From assembly GCF_001665605.1 (NCBI RefSeq), contig NZ_LZSV01000021.1:88551-152550 (forward strand): DNA of 64,000 bases. Direction: 5' to 3'. Each line of letters starts with the position of its first letter. The stretch's first letter is position 1. Under the pieces are notes generated by a model that was given only the letters and a program-made list of their open reading frames with translations, ran no database searches and was not told where the DNA came from. This DNA comes from Mycobacterium sp. 852014-50255_SCH5639931. GTDB lineage: Bacteria > Actinomycetota > Actinomycetes > Mycobacteriales > Mycobacteriaceae. Below are positions 7,784 through 17,131 of this stretch, in pieces. The translations under genes were made by a program, and so were the position numbers.

Positions 7784-9199
7784 GTGACTACGACGACCTC
7801 TTCAGAGCCGATCGCTCCGGTCCTTGCGCCCGCGCCTGGGCGCCCTTCTCACCGGGGCGGGCACTGGATCGACGACTGGCGGCCCGAAGACCCCGCGTTC
7901 TGGGAGACCACCGGCAAGCCGATCGCCCGCCGCAACCTGATCTTCTCGATCTTCGCCGAGCACGTCGGCTTCAGCGTGTGGATGTTGTGGAGCATCGTGG
8001 TGGTCCAGATGACCGCCGGTCCCCACGGGCATCCGTCCGCGTCCGGCTGGGCGCTGACCGCCAGCCAGGCGCTGTGCCTGGTCGCCGTCCCAAGCGGGGT
8101 CGGCGCCTTCCTGCGCCTGCCCTACACCTTCGCGGTCCCCCTCTTCGGCGGCCGCAACTGGACGACCATCTCGGCGGCGTTGTTGCTGATCCCGTGCGTG
8201 CTGCTGGCCTGGGCGGTCAGCCATCCCGGCCTCTCGTTCACCGTCCTGGTGGCGGTCGCCGCGACCGCCGGCTTCGGTGGCGGCAACTTCGCCTCGTCGA
8301 TGGCCAACATCTCGTTCTTCTACCCAGAGAAGGACAAGGGCTGGGCGCTGGGCCTCAACGCGGCCGGCGGCAACGTCGGCGTCGCGGTGGTGCAGAAGAT
8401 CATCCCGCCCATCGTCGTCGCCGGCGGCGGGGTGGCGCTGGCGCGCGCCGGCCTGTTCTACGTGCCGCTGGCCGTGGTGGCCGCGGTGTGCGCGTTCGGA
8501 TTCATGAACAACCTGTCCGAGGCGAAGGCCGACGTGCGGCCGGTATGGCAGTCGCTGCGGCATCCCGACACCTGGGTCATGTCGCTGCTCTACATCGGCA
8601 CGTTCGGATCGTTCATCGGCTACTCGGCGGCCTTTCCGACCCTGCTCAAGACGGTGTTCGGCCGCGGCGACATCGCTTTGACCTGGGCATTCCTCGGTGC
8701 GGCGATCGGCTCGGTCATCCGGCCCCTGGGCGGCAGGCTGGCCGACCGGATCGGTGGCGCGCGGATCACCGCGGTCAGCTTCGTCATGCTCGCCGCGGGC
8801 GCCGCGGCGGCGCTGTGGTCGGTCAACGCCAAGAACCTGCCGCTGTTCTTCGCCAGTTTCATGTTCTTGTTCGTCGCCACCGGCATCGGCAACGGCTCGA
8901 CCTACCGGATGATCTCGAGGATCTTCGTGATCAAGGGGCAGCTCGCCGGCGGCGACCCCGACACCATGGCGCACATGCGCCGCCAGGCTGCCGGCGCCCT
9001 GGGCGTCATCTCGTCGATCGGCGCCTTTGGCGGGTTCGTCGTGCCGCTGGCGTACGCCTGGTCGAAATCGCACTTCGGCAGCATCGAACCCGCACTGCGG
9101 TTCTACGTGGGCTTCTTCCTGGCCTTGCTGGTGGTCACCTGGTACTGCTACCTGCGCAAGGGCAACGCCTACAACGCGCAAGCGCGGGCCGGCGTGTAG
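7784..9199 (+). CDS. narU: Nitrite extrusion / nitrate transporter, NarK family
   Basis: A 471-residue major facilitator protein paralogous to narK3: both have a cytoplasmic WIDDWRPEDPAFWE-type start, ARRNLIFSIFAEHVGFSVW, FGGRNWTTISAALLLIP and a GFGGGNFASSMANISFFYP segment. The start is GTG at 7784; the Shine-Dalgarno signal is weak, so initiation may be leaderless or nearly so. Order matches Rv0267 (narU). It probably exports nitrite or exchanges nitrate and nitrite during nitrate respiration or assimilation. The divergent TetR gene is the obvious candidate regulator. Confidence 0.88.
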   Translation: MTTTTSSEPIAPVLAPAPGRPSHRGGHWIDDWRPEDPAFWETTGKPIARRNLIFSIFAEHVGFSVWMLWSIVVVQMTAGPHGHPSASGWALTASQALCLVAVPSGVGAFLRLPYTFAVPLFGGRNWTTISAALLLIPCVLLAWAVSHPGLSFTVLVAVAATAGFGGGNFASSMANISFFYPEKDKGWALGLNAAGGNVGVAVVQKIIPPIVVAGGGVALARAGLFYVPLAVVAAVCAFGFMNNLSEAKADVRPVWQSLRHPDTWVMSLLYIGTFGSFIGYSAAFPTLLKTVFGRGDIALTWAFLGAAIGSVIRPLGGRLADRIGGARITAVSFVMLAAGAAAALWSVNAKNLPLFFASFMFLFVATGIGNGSTYRMISRIFVIKGQLAGGDPDTMAHMRRQAAGALGVISSIGAFGGFVVPLAYAWSKSHFGSIEPALRFYVGFFLALLVVTWYCYLRKGNAYNAQARAGV

Positions 9200-9209
9200 C
9201 CGCCGCCTC

Positions 9210-10460
9210 TCAGCTCGACGGCTTCTGCTTGCCCCCGTAACCGTCCCAGGGGCTGTAGGCGGCGATCAGCTCCTCCTGCGGAGGTCGCTGGTCGACCGGC
9301 ACATGCTGCAGGTTGATCCGGATGCGGTACCAGATCGAACTCGGCCCGCGCATGCCGTCGACCAGGACGTCGACCGGTTGCAGCAGGTGAGATGCATCCG
9401 GGTGGCGGCCGCGCCAGGTGTCCAGCGCGGCCAGCGCCTCGTCCTTGGTCTTGGTGCGGGCGATCTCGATGAGCGGCATCACCGACCGGCGCCGGCCGTC
9501 GGCCGTGCCGGATCCCTTCGGCGCGCGCTCGGGGGGCCCCATCTCCTCGGCCAGCACCAGCAGCCGGTCGAGCTCACCGACCGCGTCGTCCATCCCCTCC
9601 CACGGGTCACCCATCGCGGCGAACCGGCCGGGCACGGTGTCGATGGTGAACTCCTCGGGAAGGCGCTCGGTGACTTCGTCCCACAGCAGCGGCGTCGAAA
9701 CCCGGGCGTCCGGCGTCGCCCGAACCGAGTACGCCGACGCGACCGTGCGGTCCTTGGCGTTCTGGTTGAAGTCGACGAACACTCCCTCGCGTTCTTCCTT
9801 CCACCACCGGCTGGTCGCCGCGTCGGGCACGCGCCGCTCGACCTCGCGGGCTACGGTCTGGGCGGCCAGCCGCACCTGCCGGAACTCCCAGCGCGGGGCG
9901 ATCCGCGCGTAGATGTGAAAACCGCGGCTCCCGGAGGTCTTCGGCCACGCGGTCAAGCCGTAGTCCTCCAGCACCTCGCGGGCCACCAGCGCGACGTCGA
10001 CGATCCGCCGCCAGGCAACCCCGGGCATCGGATCCAAGTCGACCCGCAGCTCGTCGGGATGGTCGAGGTCGCCGGCCAGCACCGGGTGTGGGTTGAGGTC
10101 GACACAGCCCAGGTTGATCGCCCACGCCAGTCCGGCGGCGTCATGGATGACGGCCTCCGCGGCCGATGTGCCGCGTGCGTAGTGCAGTTCGGCGACGTCG
10201 ACCCAGTCGGGCCGGTTCTTCGGCGCGCGCTTCTGGAACACCGCTTCCTCGGAAATGCCCTTGACGAAGCGCTTGAGGATCATCGGCCGGCCGGCCGCGC
10301 CGCGCAGCGCCCCCTCGGCCACGGAAAGGTAGTAATGGACCAGGTCGAGTTTGGTGTGCGGCCCCGTGCCGCCGTGGGCTTCGAACACCACCTTGTCCGG
10401 ATGGGTGATGGAGACCTGGCGCCCATCCACCTCCAGCGAAACCGGACCCATGTTCATCAT
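9210..10460 (-). CDS. polD2: LigD-polymerase-like primase/polymerase, PolD2 type
   Basis: About 416 residues with an archaeo-eukaryotic primase-type polymerase domain like the polymerase module of LigD. The catalytic segment VDLDPMPG contains the metal-binding Asp pair (DLD), and TSGSRGFHIYARI and VFVDFNQNAKDRTVASAYSVR are family motifs. There is no ligase or phosphoesterase domain. Stand-alone PolD proteins (Rv0269c, Rv3730c) make short ribonucleotide or deoxyribonucleotide fills in repair. Starts at 10460, 10457 or 10451 are possible; a purine-rich GAGAGG lies about 20 bases upstream of 10460, rather far. The gene diverges from fadD2 across 58 bases. Confidence 0.82.
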   Translation of the reverse strand: MMNMGPVSLEVDGRQVSITHPDKVVFEAHGGTGPHTKLDLVHYYLSVAEGALRGAAGRPMILKRFVKGISEEAVFQKRAPKNRPDWVDVAELHYARGTSAAEAVIHDAAGLAWAINLGCVDLNPHPVLAGDLDHPDELRVDLDPMPGVAWRRIVDVALVAREVLEDYGLTAWPKTSGSRGFHIYARIAPRWEFRQVRLAAQTVAREVERRVPDAATSRWWKEEREGVFVDFNQNAKDRTVASAYSVRATPDARVSTPLLWDEVTERLPEEFTIDTVPGRFAAMGDPWEGMDDAVGELDRLLVLAEEMGPPERAPKGSGTADGRRRSVMPLIEIARTKTKDEALAALDTWRGRHPDASHLLQPVDVLVDGMRGPSSIWYRIRINLQHVPVDQRPPQEELIAAYSPWDGYGGKQKPSS

Positions 10461-10518
10461 CGTAAGTCGGTGGGTACTTACCTCTCGGAATGCGACGGAC
10501 GTCACATAGGGTGGATCC

Positions 10519-12198
10519 ATGCCTAATCTGATTGGCCTGCCTGGGCAGGCTGTTGCCAAGGTTCAGCAGTACCTGGAACGCGGCTCGGCTGAATTGCACT
10601 ACGTGCGCAAGATCTTCGAAGCGGGCGCCTTCCGGCTGGAGCCGCCGCAGAACTACGCCGCCATGGCCAACGACATCTACAAGTGGGGCGAGTTCGGCAT
10701 GCTGCCGTCACTCAATGCCCGACGCCATCCCGACCGCGCCGCGTGCATCGACGAAGAGGGTGAGTACACCTTCAAGGAGCTGGACGACGCCGCCCACGCG
10801 GTGGCCAACGGGCTGCTCGAGATGGGCGTCAAGGGCGGCGACGGGGTGGCGATCCTGGCGCGCAACACCCGCTGGTTTCTCATCGCCTACTTCGGCGCCG
10901 CCCGGGTCGGCGCCCGCATCATCCTGCTCAACAGCGAGTTCTCCGGCCCGCAGATCAAGGAGGTGGCGGAACGCGAGGGCGCCAAGCTGATCATTTACGA
11001 CGACGAGTACACCAAGGCCGTCAGCAAGGCCGAGCCGGAACTGGGCTTCCTGCGCGCGCTGGGCACCAACCCCGACGCGGACGGGCCGTCGGGCAGCAAG
11101 GACGAGACGCTGGCCGACCTGATCGAGCGCAGCAGCAAATCACCCGCCCCGAAGGCGAGCAAGCACTCGTCGATCATCATCCTGACCAGCGGCACCACCG
11201 GCACGCCGAAGGGGGCGAACCGCAGCACCCCACCGACGCTGGCACCCATCGGGGGCATCCTGTCCCACGTCCCGTTCAAGGCCAACGAGGTGACCTCGCT
11301 GCCCGCCCCGATGTTCCACGCGCTGGGCTTTCTGCACGGCACCATCGCGATGTTCCTGGGCTCCACCCTGGTGCTGCGCCGCAAGTTCAAGCCGCCGCAC
11401 GTGCTCGAAGACGTCGAGAAGTACAAGGTGACCGCCATGGTGGTGGTGCCGGTGATGCTGTCGCGGATCCTCGACGCGGTCGAGAAGATGGACTCCAAGC
11501 CCGACCTGTCCAGCCTGAAGATCGTGTTCATCTCGGGGTCGCAGCTGGGCGCCGAGCTGGCCGGCCGCGCGCTCAAGGATCTCGGCCCGGTCATCTACAA
11601 CATGTACGGCTCGACCGAGATCGCGTTCGCCACCATCGCCGGACCGCAGGACCTGGAGCGCAACGCGGCGACCGTCGGCCCGGTGGTCAAGGGCGTGAAG
11701 GTCAAGATCCTCGACGACAACGGCAAGGAAAAGCCACAGGGCGAGGTCGGCCGGATCTTCGTCGGTAACGCGTTCCCGTTCGAGGGCTACACCGGCGGCG
11801 GCCACAAGCAGATCATCGACGGCCTCATGTCATCCGGTGACGTCGGCTATTTCGACGAGCACGGCTTGCTTTACGTCAGCGGTCGGGACGACGAGATGAT
11901 CGTCTCCGGCGGAGAGAACGTTTTCCCGGCCGAGGTCGAGGACCTGATCAGCGGGCACCCCGAGGTGGTGGAGGCGACGGCCATCGGCGTCGAGGACAAG
12001 GAATGGGGCCACCGGCTGCGCGCCTTCGTCGTGAAGAAGGATGGCTCCGACGTCGACGAGGACACCATCAAGCACTACGTTCGCGACCACCTGGCCCGCT
12101 ACAAGGTGCCGCGTGAGGTGGTCTTCCTGGACGAGTTGCCGCGTAACCCTACGGGCAAGATCCTCAAGCGCGAGTTGCGTGAGATGGAGGTCGACTAG
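10519..12198 (+). CDS. fadD2: Fatty acyl-CoA synthetase
   Basis: A 559-residue AMP-forming acyl-CoA ligase. It shows the P-loop TSGTTGTPKGANRS, the NMYGSTEIAFATIAGP adenine-binding motif, the hinge region YFDEHGLLYVSGRDDEMIVSG in two adjacent parts, and the C-terminal catalytic lysine motif RNPTGKILKRELRE. It activates fatty acids in two steps through an acyl-adenylate. By order it is Rv0270 (fadD2), with fadE6 2 kb downstream on the other strand, so a beta-oxidation role is likely. Chain-length preference cannot be read from the sequence. Confidence 0.92.
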   Translation: MPNLIGLPGQAVAKVQQYLERGSAELHYVRKIFEAGAFRLEPPQNYAAMANDIYKWGEFGMLPSLNARRHPDRAACIDEEGEYTFKELDDAAHAVANGLLEMGVKGGDGVAILARNTRWFLIAYFGAARVGARIILLNSEFSGPQIKEVAEREGAKLIIYDDEYTKAVSKAEPELGFLRALGTNPDADGPSGSKDETLADLIERSSKSPAPKASKHSSIIILTSGTTGTPKGANRSTPPTLAPIGGILSHVPFKANEVTSLPAPMFHALGFLHGTIAMFLGSTLVLRRKFKPPHVLEDVEKYKVTAMVVVPVMLSRILDAVEKMDSKPDLSSLKIVFISGSQLGAELAGRALKDLGPVIYNMYGSTEIAFATIAGPQDLERNAATVGPVVKGVKVKILDDNGKEKPQGEVGRIFVGNAFPFEGYTGGGHKQIIDGLMSSGDVGYFDEHGLLYVSGRDDEMIVSGGENVFPAEVEDLISGHPEVVEATAIGVEDKEWGHRLRAFVVKKDGSDVDEDTIKHYVRDHLARYKVPREVVFLDELPRNPTGKILKRELREMEVD

Positions 12199-12216
12199 CC
12201 GCTGTCCCCGTCGGGG

Positions 12217-12582
12217 TCAGCGCCGGTCTTTGATGGCGCGGGTGATCTGCGCCGCGAGTTTGGGGTCGACCAGAAGTTGGTCGATGAGCGCGGTGAGGAC
12301 CTCTTGTCCGGTCACCCGGGCGACGCCCAGGCGATCGGCGGCCTCGCGCTGCCAGATGTCGAGGGCGCGGTGGGTGGCCGCGGGGAGGTCGACGGTGCGG
12401 CGTGTCCGCTGACCCCGGCTCGCCTGGTTGACCGCCGGCTGGCTGATGATCCGGTGGGCGCCCTGCTGCCCGAGCCCGGTGAGGCGCTCGGTCGGCGCGG
12501 CGTCTCCTGCCGGTGTGGCCGACGGCCCGGGGCCCCGGAACGTTCCGGCGCCGGGTCCGATGTGGCTGGGGTTGAAGTTCAC
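12217..12582 (-). CDS. Small basic protein with helix-turn-helix/RHH-like C-terminus
   Basis: A 121-residue protein from the GTG at 12582, chosen because GGAGGA lies 11 bases upstream; an upstream TTG at 12612 has no such site. The first 60 residues are Gly/Pro/Ala-rich and probably disordered. The second half (TRRTVDLPAATHRALDIWQR and then LGVARVTGQEVLTALIDQLL) resembles ribbon-helix-helix or plasmid-partition accessory proteins. No ParA or toxin gene is adjacent, so it is not an obvious plasmid or toxin-antitoxin module. It is convergent with fadD2, 18 bases from its stop. Specific function unknown. Confidence 0.55.
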   Translation of the reverse strand: MNFNPSHIGPGAGTFRGPGPSATPAGDAAPTERLTGLGQQGAHRIISQPAVNQASRGQRTRRTVDLPAATHRALDIWQREAADRLGVARVTGQEVLTALIDQLLVDPKLAAQITRAIKDRR

Positions 12583-13091
12583 TGCGGCGGTCGTCCTCCG
12601 GTGAGTGGCCAATCAGTAAATCAGCATTGAGTCTGACAATACTGATTGTTCCACCGACGACGGCGTAAGTCGCGTCGCCGGGCCGCGGGCCGGCCGCGTC
12701 CGCGGTCAGCGCCGCAGCAGCGGTTTCTCGCAGCAAATTTTCGAAGATGCTCTCCGACGCGCCGGTGGACGTCGGGAAATTCGATCAAAAGACAGGGCAC
12801 GGCATGGTCCTATTGCCGTAATTCAGCGGATCCGCTGATGCGGAAGCGTGCAAACCAGTATGTCAGTAGATCGCCTCTAAACAGCACAAATGCGAAGCCT
12901 GCGTAACTCAGTAGTTGCCCATATCCTGATTTATGGAGATCATTAATTCCGGCGAAATCAGCTCTCATAAATGCCCTTAAGTCATTTGTTACATAATTCA
13001 CAGCGCCATTTTTGTGTAGCAACGTTGTTTGCAGGGAAAGTTCTGGCTAACGTTTTGTTTGTCGGCATCAGGACCTGGAAGGAGGGTTGCG
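12583..13091. other. AT-rich intergenic region
   Basis: About 500 bases without a convincing gene. From roughly 12840 to 13060 the base composition drops well below that of the rest of the window. A 70-codon minus-strand frame (12810-13022) exists but has no Shine-Dalgarno site and no family I recognise. The segment probably holds promoters for the divergent genes at 12582 and 13092 or is a remnant of transferred DNA. Confidence 0.45.
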
Positions 13092-13406
13092 ATGACGATT
13101 TCTGCACGATCGTTACGCGCCGCCGCCGTGGGCGCGGCGGGTGCCTCGGCGGTGGCGGGAGCGCTGCTGTTCGGCGCAAGCCCCGCCGCACAGGCGGCCC
13201 CGGTATCAGGTCCCGACACCAGCTTCACCACCACCGGTCCGCACGGTACGCCCGGCGGACCCGGCATCATTCCCGACCGTCCAGGCGGGGGTCATGGCGG
13301 TCATGGATGGGGCGGCCACGGATGGGGCGGCGGAGGCCACCCCGGTTGGGGTTCGGGCAACCGCGGATTCTGGGCCCCTGGGCACTGGTGGAACTGGTGG
13401 TGGTGA
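13092..13406 (+). CDS. Small secreted Gly/His/Trp-rich protein
   Basis: A 104-residue protein preceded by a strong GGAAGGAGGG site. It has a Sec signal peptide ([20 protein letters not shown] then a hydrophobic stretch ending SPAAQAAP, probable cleavage after AQA). The mature part of about 70 residues is dominated by Gly, His and Trp: repeats HGGHGWGGHGWGGGGHPGWG and an end of WAPGHWWNWWW. No Cys. The His-rich repeats could bind Cu, Zn or Ni; the Trp-rich tail could associate with membrane or peptidoglycan. Both ideas are inference. I do not recognise a named family. Confidence 0.68.
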   Translation: MTISARSLRAAAVGAAGASAVAGALLFGASPAAQAAPVSGPDTSFTTTGPHGTPGGPGIIPDRPGGGHGGHGWGGHGWGGGGHPGWGSGNRGFWAPGHWWNWWW

Positions 13407-13484
13407 ACCACCTCCCCGTGGTAGTCGATCAGCCTCGACGTGCCGATCACTCCTAGGCTGACCGGCCCACGGGATGGGGGGGAA

Positions 13485-13519
13485 CCATGCCGGCCTGACC
13501 ACCCCTCAGGTCGGCATGG
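13485..13519. terminator. Bidirectional hairpin between convergent genes
   Basis: CCATGCCG...GACC pairs with GGTCGGCATGG across an ACCCCTCA loop with a small bulge. It lies between the stop of the secreted protein gene and the stop of fadE6, so it can end transcription from both sides. Confidence 0.5.
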
Positions 13520-13550
13520 CCCTCTCTCCGGGCCAAATCGGAAGTGGCAG

Positions 13551-15761
13551 TTAGGGATCGCGGGGGAGACCGAGTAGCCGCTCGGCGATGATGTTCAGCT
13601 GCACCTCGGAGGTGCCGCCGTAGATGGTCGTGGCCCGGCTCGCCAACAGGTATTCGCCCCATTTGCCGGGTAGCTCGCTGGTGTCGCCGATGGCGGCGTC
13701 GGTGCCGAACGAGGACACCGCGAACTCCGCGTACCCCTGACCGGTGCGCATCGAGAGCAGCTTGGAGATGGCCGCGGACGGCATGGCATCCCCGCCGGCC
13801 AGAGTCAACAGGGTGGAGCGCAGGTTCAGCACCTTGGCGGCGTGGCCCTCGGCGATCAACTGACCCGCTCGGTGTTGTGCGACCGGGTCGAACTGCCCGT
13901 CGCGAACGAACTCGACGAACTGGCCCAGAGTGGCCAGGAAGTTCGCCTCGCTGCTGCCGATGGAAACCCGTTCGGCGGTAAGGGTGTTGCGGCTGACCTC
14001 CCACCCCCGGTTCACGTCGCCCAGCACGCATTCGTCCGGCACGAACACGTCGTCGATGTAGACGGTGTTGAACATCGCGTTCCCGGTCAGCTCGCGCAAC
14101 GGCTTCACCTCGACGCCTTCGCTGTGCATGTCCAGCAGGAAGTAGGTGATCCCGTTGTGCTTTGGAGCGCTCGGGTCGGTTCTCGCCAACAGCGCGCCCC
14201 ACTGGGAGAGCTGCGCCGCCGTTGTCCAGATCTTCTGGCCGGTGATGCGCCAGCCGCCGTCCGTTCGGGTGGCCTTGGTGCTCAGCCCGGCCAGGTCCGA
14301 TCCGGCGCCCGGCTCGGAGAACAGCTGACACCAGATCATGTCCCCGCGGAAGGTCGGCGGCAGAAACCGCTGTTTCTGCTCTTCGGTCCCAAAGGTGACG
14401 ATCGACGGAATGATCCACGTCGCGATGCCCATCTGTGGGCGCTTGACCCGGCCGGCGGTGAACTCCTGGGCGATGATGATCTGCTCGACCGGGCTGGCGG
14501 CGCGACCCCACGGTTTCGGCAGGTGCGGTAGCGTCCAGCCGCCCTCGGCGATCGCGACCTTGCGCTCGGCGCGATCCATCGCCTTGAGCGCGGCGACCTC
14601 GGCCCGGATCTCGTCCCGCAGCTTCTCGGTGTCGGGGTCGAGGTCGATGTCGACCGCCCGCACCCCGGTGCTGGTCGCGGTGTGCACCACTTTCTGCGGG
14701 TACTCCGAATTGCGGCCGAACGAGGCGGCCAGCAGCAGCGCCCGGCGGTAGTACACGTTCGTGTCGTGCTCCCAGGTGAAGCCGATCCCGCCGTGCACCT
14801 GGATGCAGTCCTGAGCGCACCGTTGAGCGGCAGCCGGCGCGAGCGTCGCCGCGACGGCGGCGGCGAACTCGACCTTGGAACCCGTGATATCCCAATCGTT
14901 TTCGCGCGCCTCGTCGATAGCGCGGGCGGCGTCCCACACCGCCGCGGTTGCCCGCTCGGTGTCGGCGATCATCTCCGCGCACTTGTGCTTGATGGCCTGG
15001 AACTGGCCGATCGGCCTGCCGAACTGCTCACGGATCTTGGCGTACTGGGACGCGGTGTCGGTCGCCCAGCGCGCCACCCCGATCGCCTCCGCGGACAGCA
15101 GCGTCGTCATCAGCGCGTGCGCTGTCGCCATGCTCAGGTTGCACAACGCGGCGTCGGCGCCGACCTCGACGGCATTGGCCCGGACATGGGCGACGGGCCG
15201 TAGCGGGTCAAGGCTTTTCACGGGCTCGATCTCGAGCTCCTCCGCGCGCAGCACCACCCATTCCTCGCCGCTGTCGATCGCGACCGGGAGCACCAGCACG
15301 GAGGCCTGCGCCGCCGCCGGAACCGCGCGGACCTCGCCGCGGAGCACGAGCACGTCGTCATTCGGGCCCTGGCGGGTGGCGGTCAACCCGCAACAGTCCA
15401 TCGCGTAGGCGGCGATGGCGGCGCCGGACGCCAGCTCGGAGAGCACCTTCGCGTGCGGGTCGTTGGCGGAAATCAGTGCGCTGGCGATCGCCGACGGCAC
15501 GAAGGGGCCGGGCACCGCGCCGTAGCCGAACTCGGCCAGCACGACGGCCAACTCGAGGATGCCGAAACCCTGCCCGCCCACGGATTCGGCCAGATGCAGA
15601 CCCTGCAGGCCTTGTTCGGCCGCGGCCCGCCAGTAGGGCGGGGGATTGTCGATCGGTGTCTCCATTGCCGCGTGCAACGTCTCGGACGGCGCGATGCGCG
15701 CCACCAACGACCGCACCGAATCGGCCAGGTCTTGATGCTCAGCAGTGATAGCGATCGGCAT
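13551..15761 (-). CDS. fadE6: Acyl-CoA dehydrogenase, two-domain FadE
   Basis: About 736 residues, roughly twice the usual acyl-CoA dehydrogenase: an N-terminal dehydrogenase-like copy (about 1-370, with CIQVHGGIGFTWEHDTNVYY) fused to a second full copy (about 385-736, with FSEPGAGSDLAGLSTKATR and a C-terminal IYGGTSEVQLNIIAERLLGL). The start at 15761 is supported by GGGAAGG about 8 bases upstream; an ATG five codons further out lacks it. It catalyses alpha,beta-dehydrogenation of an acyl-CoA with FAD. The tandem form and the order match Rv0271c (fadE6). The substrate is unknown. Confidence 0.9.
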   Translation of the reverse strand: MPIAITAEHQDLADSVRSLVARIAPSETLHAAMETPIDNPPPYWRAAAEQGLQGLHLAESVGGQGFGILELAVVLAEFGYGAVPGPFVPSAIASALISANDPHAKVLSELASGAAIAAYAMDCCGLTATRQGPNDDVLVLRGEVRAVPAAAQASVLVLPVAIDSGEEWVVLRAEELEIEPVKSLDPLRPVAHVRANAVEVGADAALCNLSMATAHALMTTLLSAEAIGVARWATDTASQYAKIREQFGRPIGQFQAIKHKCAEMIADTERATAAVWDAARAIDEARENDWDITGSKVEFAAAVAATLAPAAAQRCAQDCIQVHGGIGFTWEHDTNVYYRRALLLAASFGRNSEYPQKVVHTATSTGVRAVDIDLDPDTEKLRDEIRAEVAALKAMDRAERKVAIAEGGWTLPHLPKPWGRAASPVEQIIIAQEFTAGRVKRPQMGIATWIIPSIVTFGTEEQKQRFLPPTFRGDMIWCQLFSEPGAGSDLAGLSTKATRTDGGWRITGQKIWTTAAQLSQWGALLARTDPSAPKHNGITYFLLDMHSEGVEVKPLRELTGNAMFNTVYIDDVFVPDECVLGDVNRGWEVSRNTLTAERVSIGSSEANFLATLGQFVEFVRDGQFDPVAQHRAGQLIAEGHAAKVLNLRSTLLTLAGGDAMPSAAISKLLSMRTGQGYAEFAVSSFGTDAAIGDTSELPGKWGEYLLASRATTIYGGTSEVQLNIIAERLLGLPRDP

Positions 15762-15888
15762 TGGTCGCCTTCCCATGCTTTAGGGGTTCCCGCCTTGGCC
15801 AGGCACCCTCCAAACTAACAACCGGTCGGTTGGTTGACCACAGGGGTCACCGGCGTGCCAGCGCACCTTGGTGTCCGCGCCGAGCTCT

Positions 15889-17022
15889 TCAGTGAAACCG
15901 CTTGGCGATCCACTTCGCGATGATGTCGGCCTGCTCCCCGCGAGCGCCCGGGGTGGTGAAGTAGTGGTCGGTGTCGATCGACGACGGCGTCTTGTCGGGG
16001 CCGGCGAGCGCGACGAAAATCCGTTGGGCGTCGGACGGAAAGACGCCGGTATCGGCCTCGGCGTTGATCACCAGGGCGGGGCAGCTGATCCGGGCCAGAT
16101 GCGGTTCGGCCCTGGTCTGCGCCACCCGCAGGCTCCACATGCCCAGCCAGTTGCGCAGGGTGCAGGCCGCGGCGATGCCATGCGCCGACCGGTTCGCCTT
16201 GGCCGGAACGCCGGCATAACACATGTTTGGTTGACGCCTGGTCGGCTCGATGCTGGCGTCGACCATGCGGGGATCGGCCCAGGTGCGCATGACGCTGAAC
16301 GGGCGGTCGGAAAACCCCGCTGCGCGAACGCGTTTGAGTTCCTGCTCCGCCCAGTCGGTGATGGCGTGGTTGCGCGCGGTCTGCGCCCGGCGATAGCGGG
16401 TGAGGAACTCCGGTGAATACGGCGGCCCGTTTCGCTCGTTGAACAGGTCGAGGTCGGCATCGGTGGCGACGGGGTCGTTCTCGTCGACGACGGCACCATC
16501 CATCCAGGCCGTCAACACGTCGGGTCGCCCGGGATGGGCGGCGGTGGCCACGTAGCCGTCGGCGGCCGGCAACTCGGTCAGGCCCGCGGCCGGACGCATC
16601 CCGTCCAGCGGGGTCACATTCGGCTCCACGGCCTGCGACTGATATGCGGCCATCAACGAGCCGCCGCCTGAGTTGCCGAGCAGCACAACGGTTTCCACTC
16701 CCTGCACCTCGCGCAGCCAGCGCACCCCGACGCCGATGTCGACCAGCGCGTGGTCGAGCAGAAAGCTGCTTTCGAAGCCGCGAAACCTGGTGTTCCAGCC
16801 CAGAAAGCCGACACCGCGGGTGGCCATGTAGTCGGCGAGGTAGTGCTCGGAAAAGTCGATCTGGTAGTGCGTGGCGATCATTGCCACCTTGGGCTTGCGT
16901 CCCACCCCGCGGTGGTACAGCCCCTGGCAAGGATGCCCACCCGCGCCGGCGCGGCCGGCAGTCGGCGACGGCAGGCCGACAAACTCGCGGATAACCCCGG
17001 CGGCGGCGGTGTTAGGAGTCAT
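15889..17022 (-). CDS. Alpha/beta hydrolase
   Basis: A 377-residue protein with an alpha/beta hydrolase core. The nucleophile elbow is VVLLGNSGGGSLMAAYQ (Gly-Asn-Ser-Gly-Gly), and a late IDTDHYFTTPGARG segment supplies a likely catalytic His. The N-terminus has no signal peptide, so it is probably cytosolic. It corresponds to Rv0272c. It lies beside fadE6 on the same strand, 127 bases upstream, so it may act on an acyl-CoA or ester in the same pathway. The TetR gene that follows in H37Rv (Rv0273c) is missing here. Confidence 0.75.
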   Translation of the reverse strand: MTPNTAAAGVIREFVGLPSPTAGRAGAGGHPCQGLYHRGVGRKPKVAMIATHYQIDFSEHYLADYMATRGVGFLGWNTRFRGFESSFLLDHALVDIGVGVRWLREVQGVETVVLLGNSGGGSLMAAYQSQAVEPNVTPLDGMRPAAGLTELPAADGYVATAAHPGRPDVLTAWMDGAVVDENDPVATDADLDLFNERNGPPYSPEFLTRYRRAQTARNHAITDWAEQELKRVRAAGFSDRPFSVMRTWADPRMVDASIEPTRRQPNMCYAGVPAKANRSAHGIAAACTLRNWLGMWSLRVAQTRAEPHLARISCPALVINAEADTGVFPSDAQRIFVALAGPDKTPSSIDTDHYFTTPGARGEQADIIAKWIAKRFH

Positions 17023-17131
17023 TTACCGGCCCTGTTGGCATTGGAGGTCTCGTTGAAACTTCAGGCCGATGTTAGATTCAGAATTACAACTTGGCCAGGA
17101 CTTCAAGCCGGGGACCGAGGGGAGCCGCGCG

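Noticed and set aside
12810..13022. 70-codon minus-strand frame in the AT-rich gap
   Set aside because: No ribosome site and no family. It was left as part of the intergenic description.
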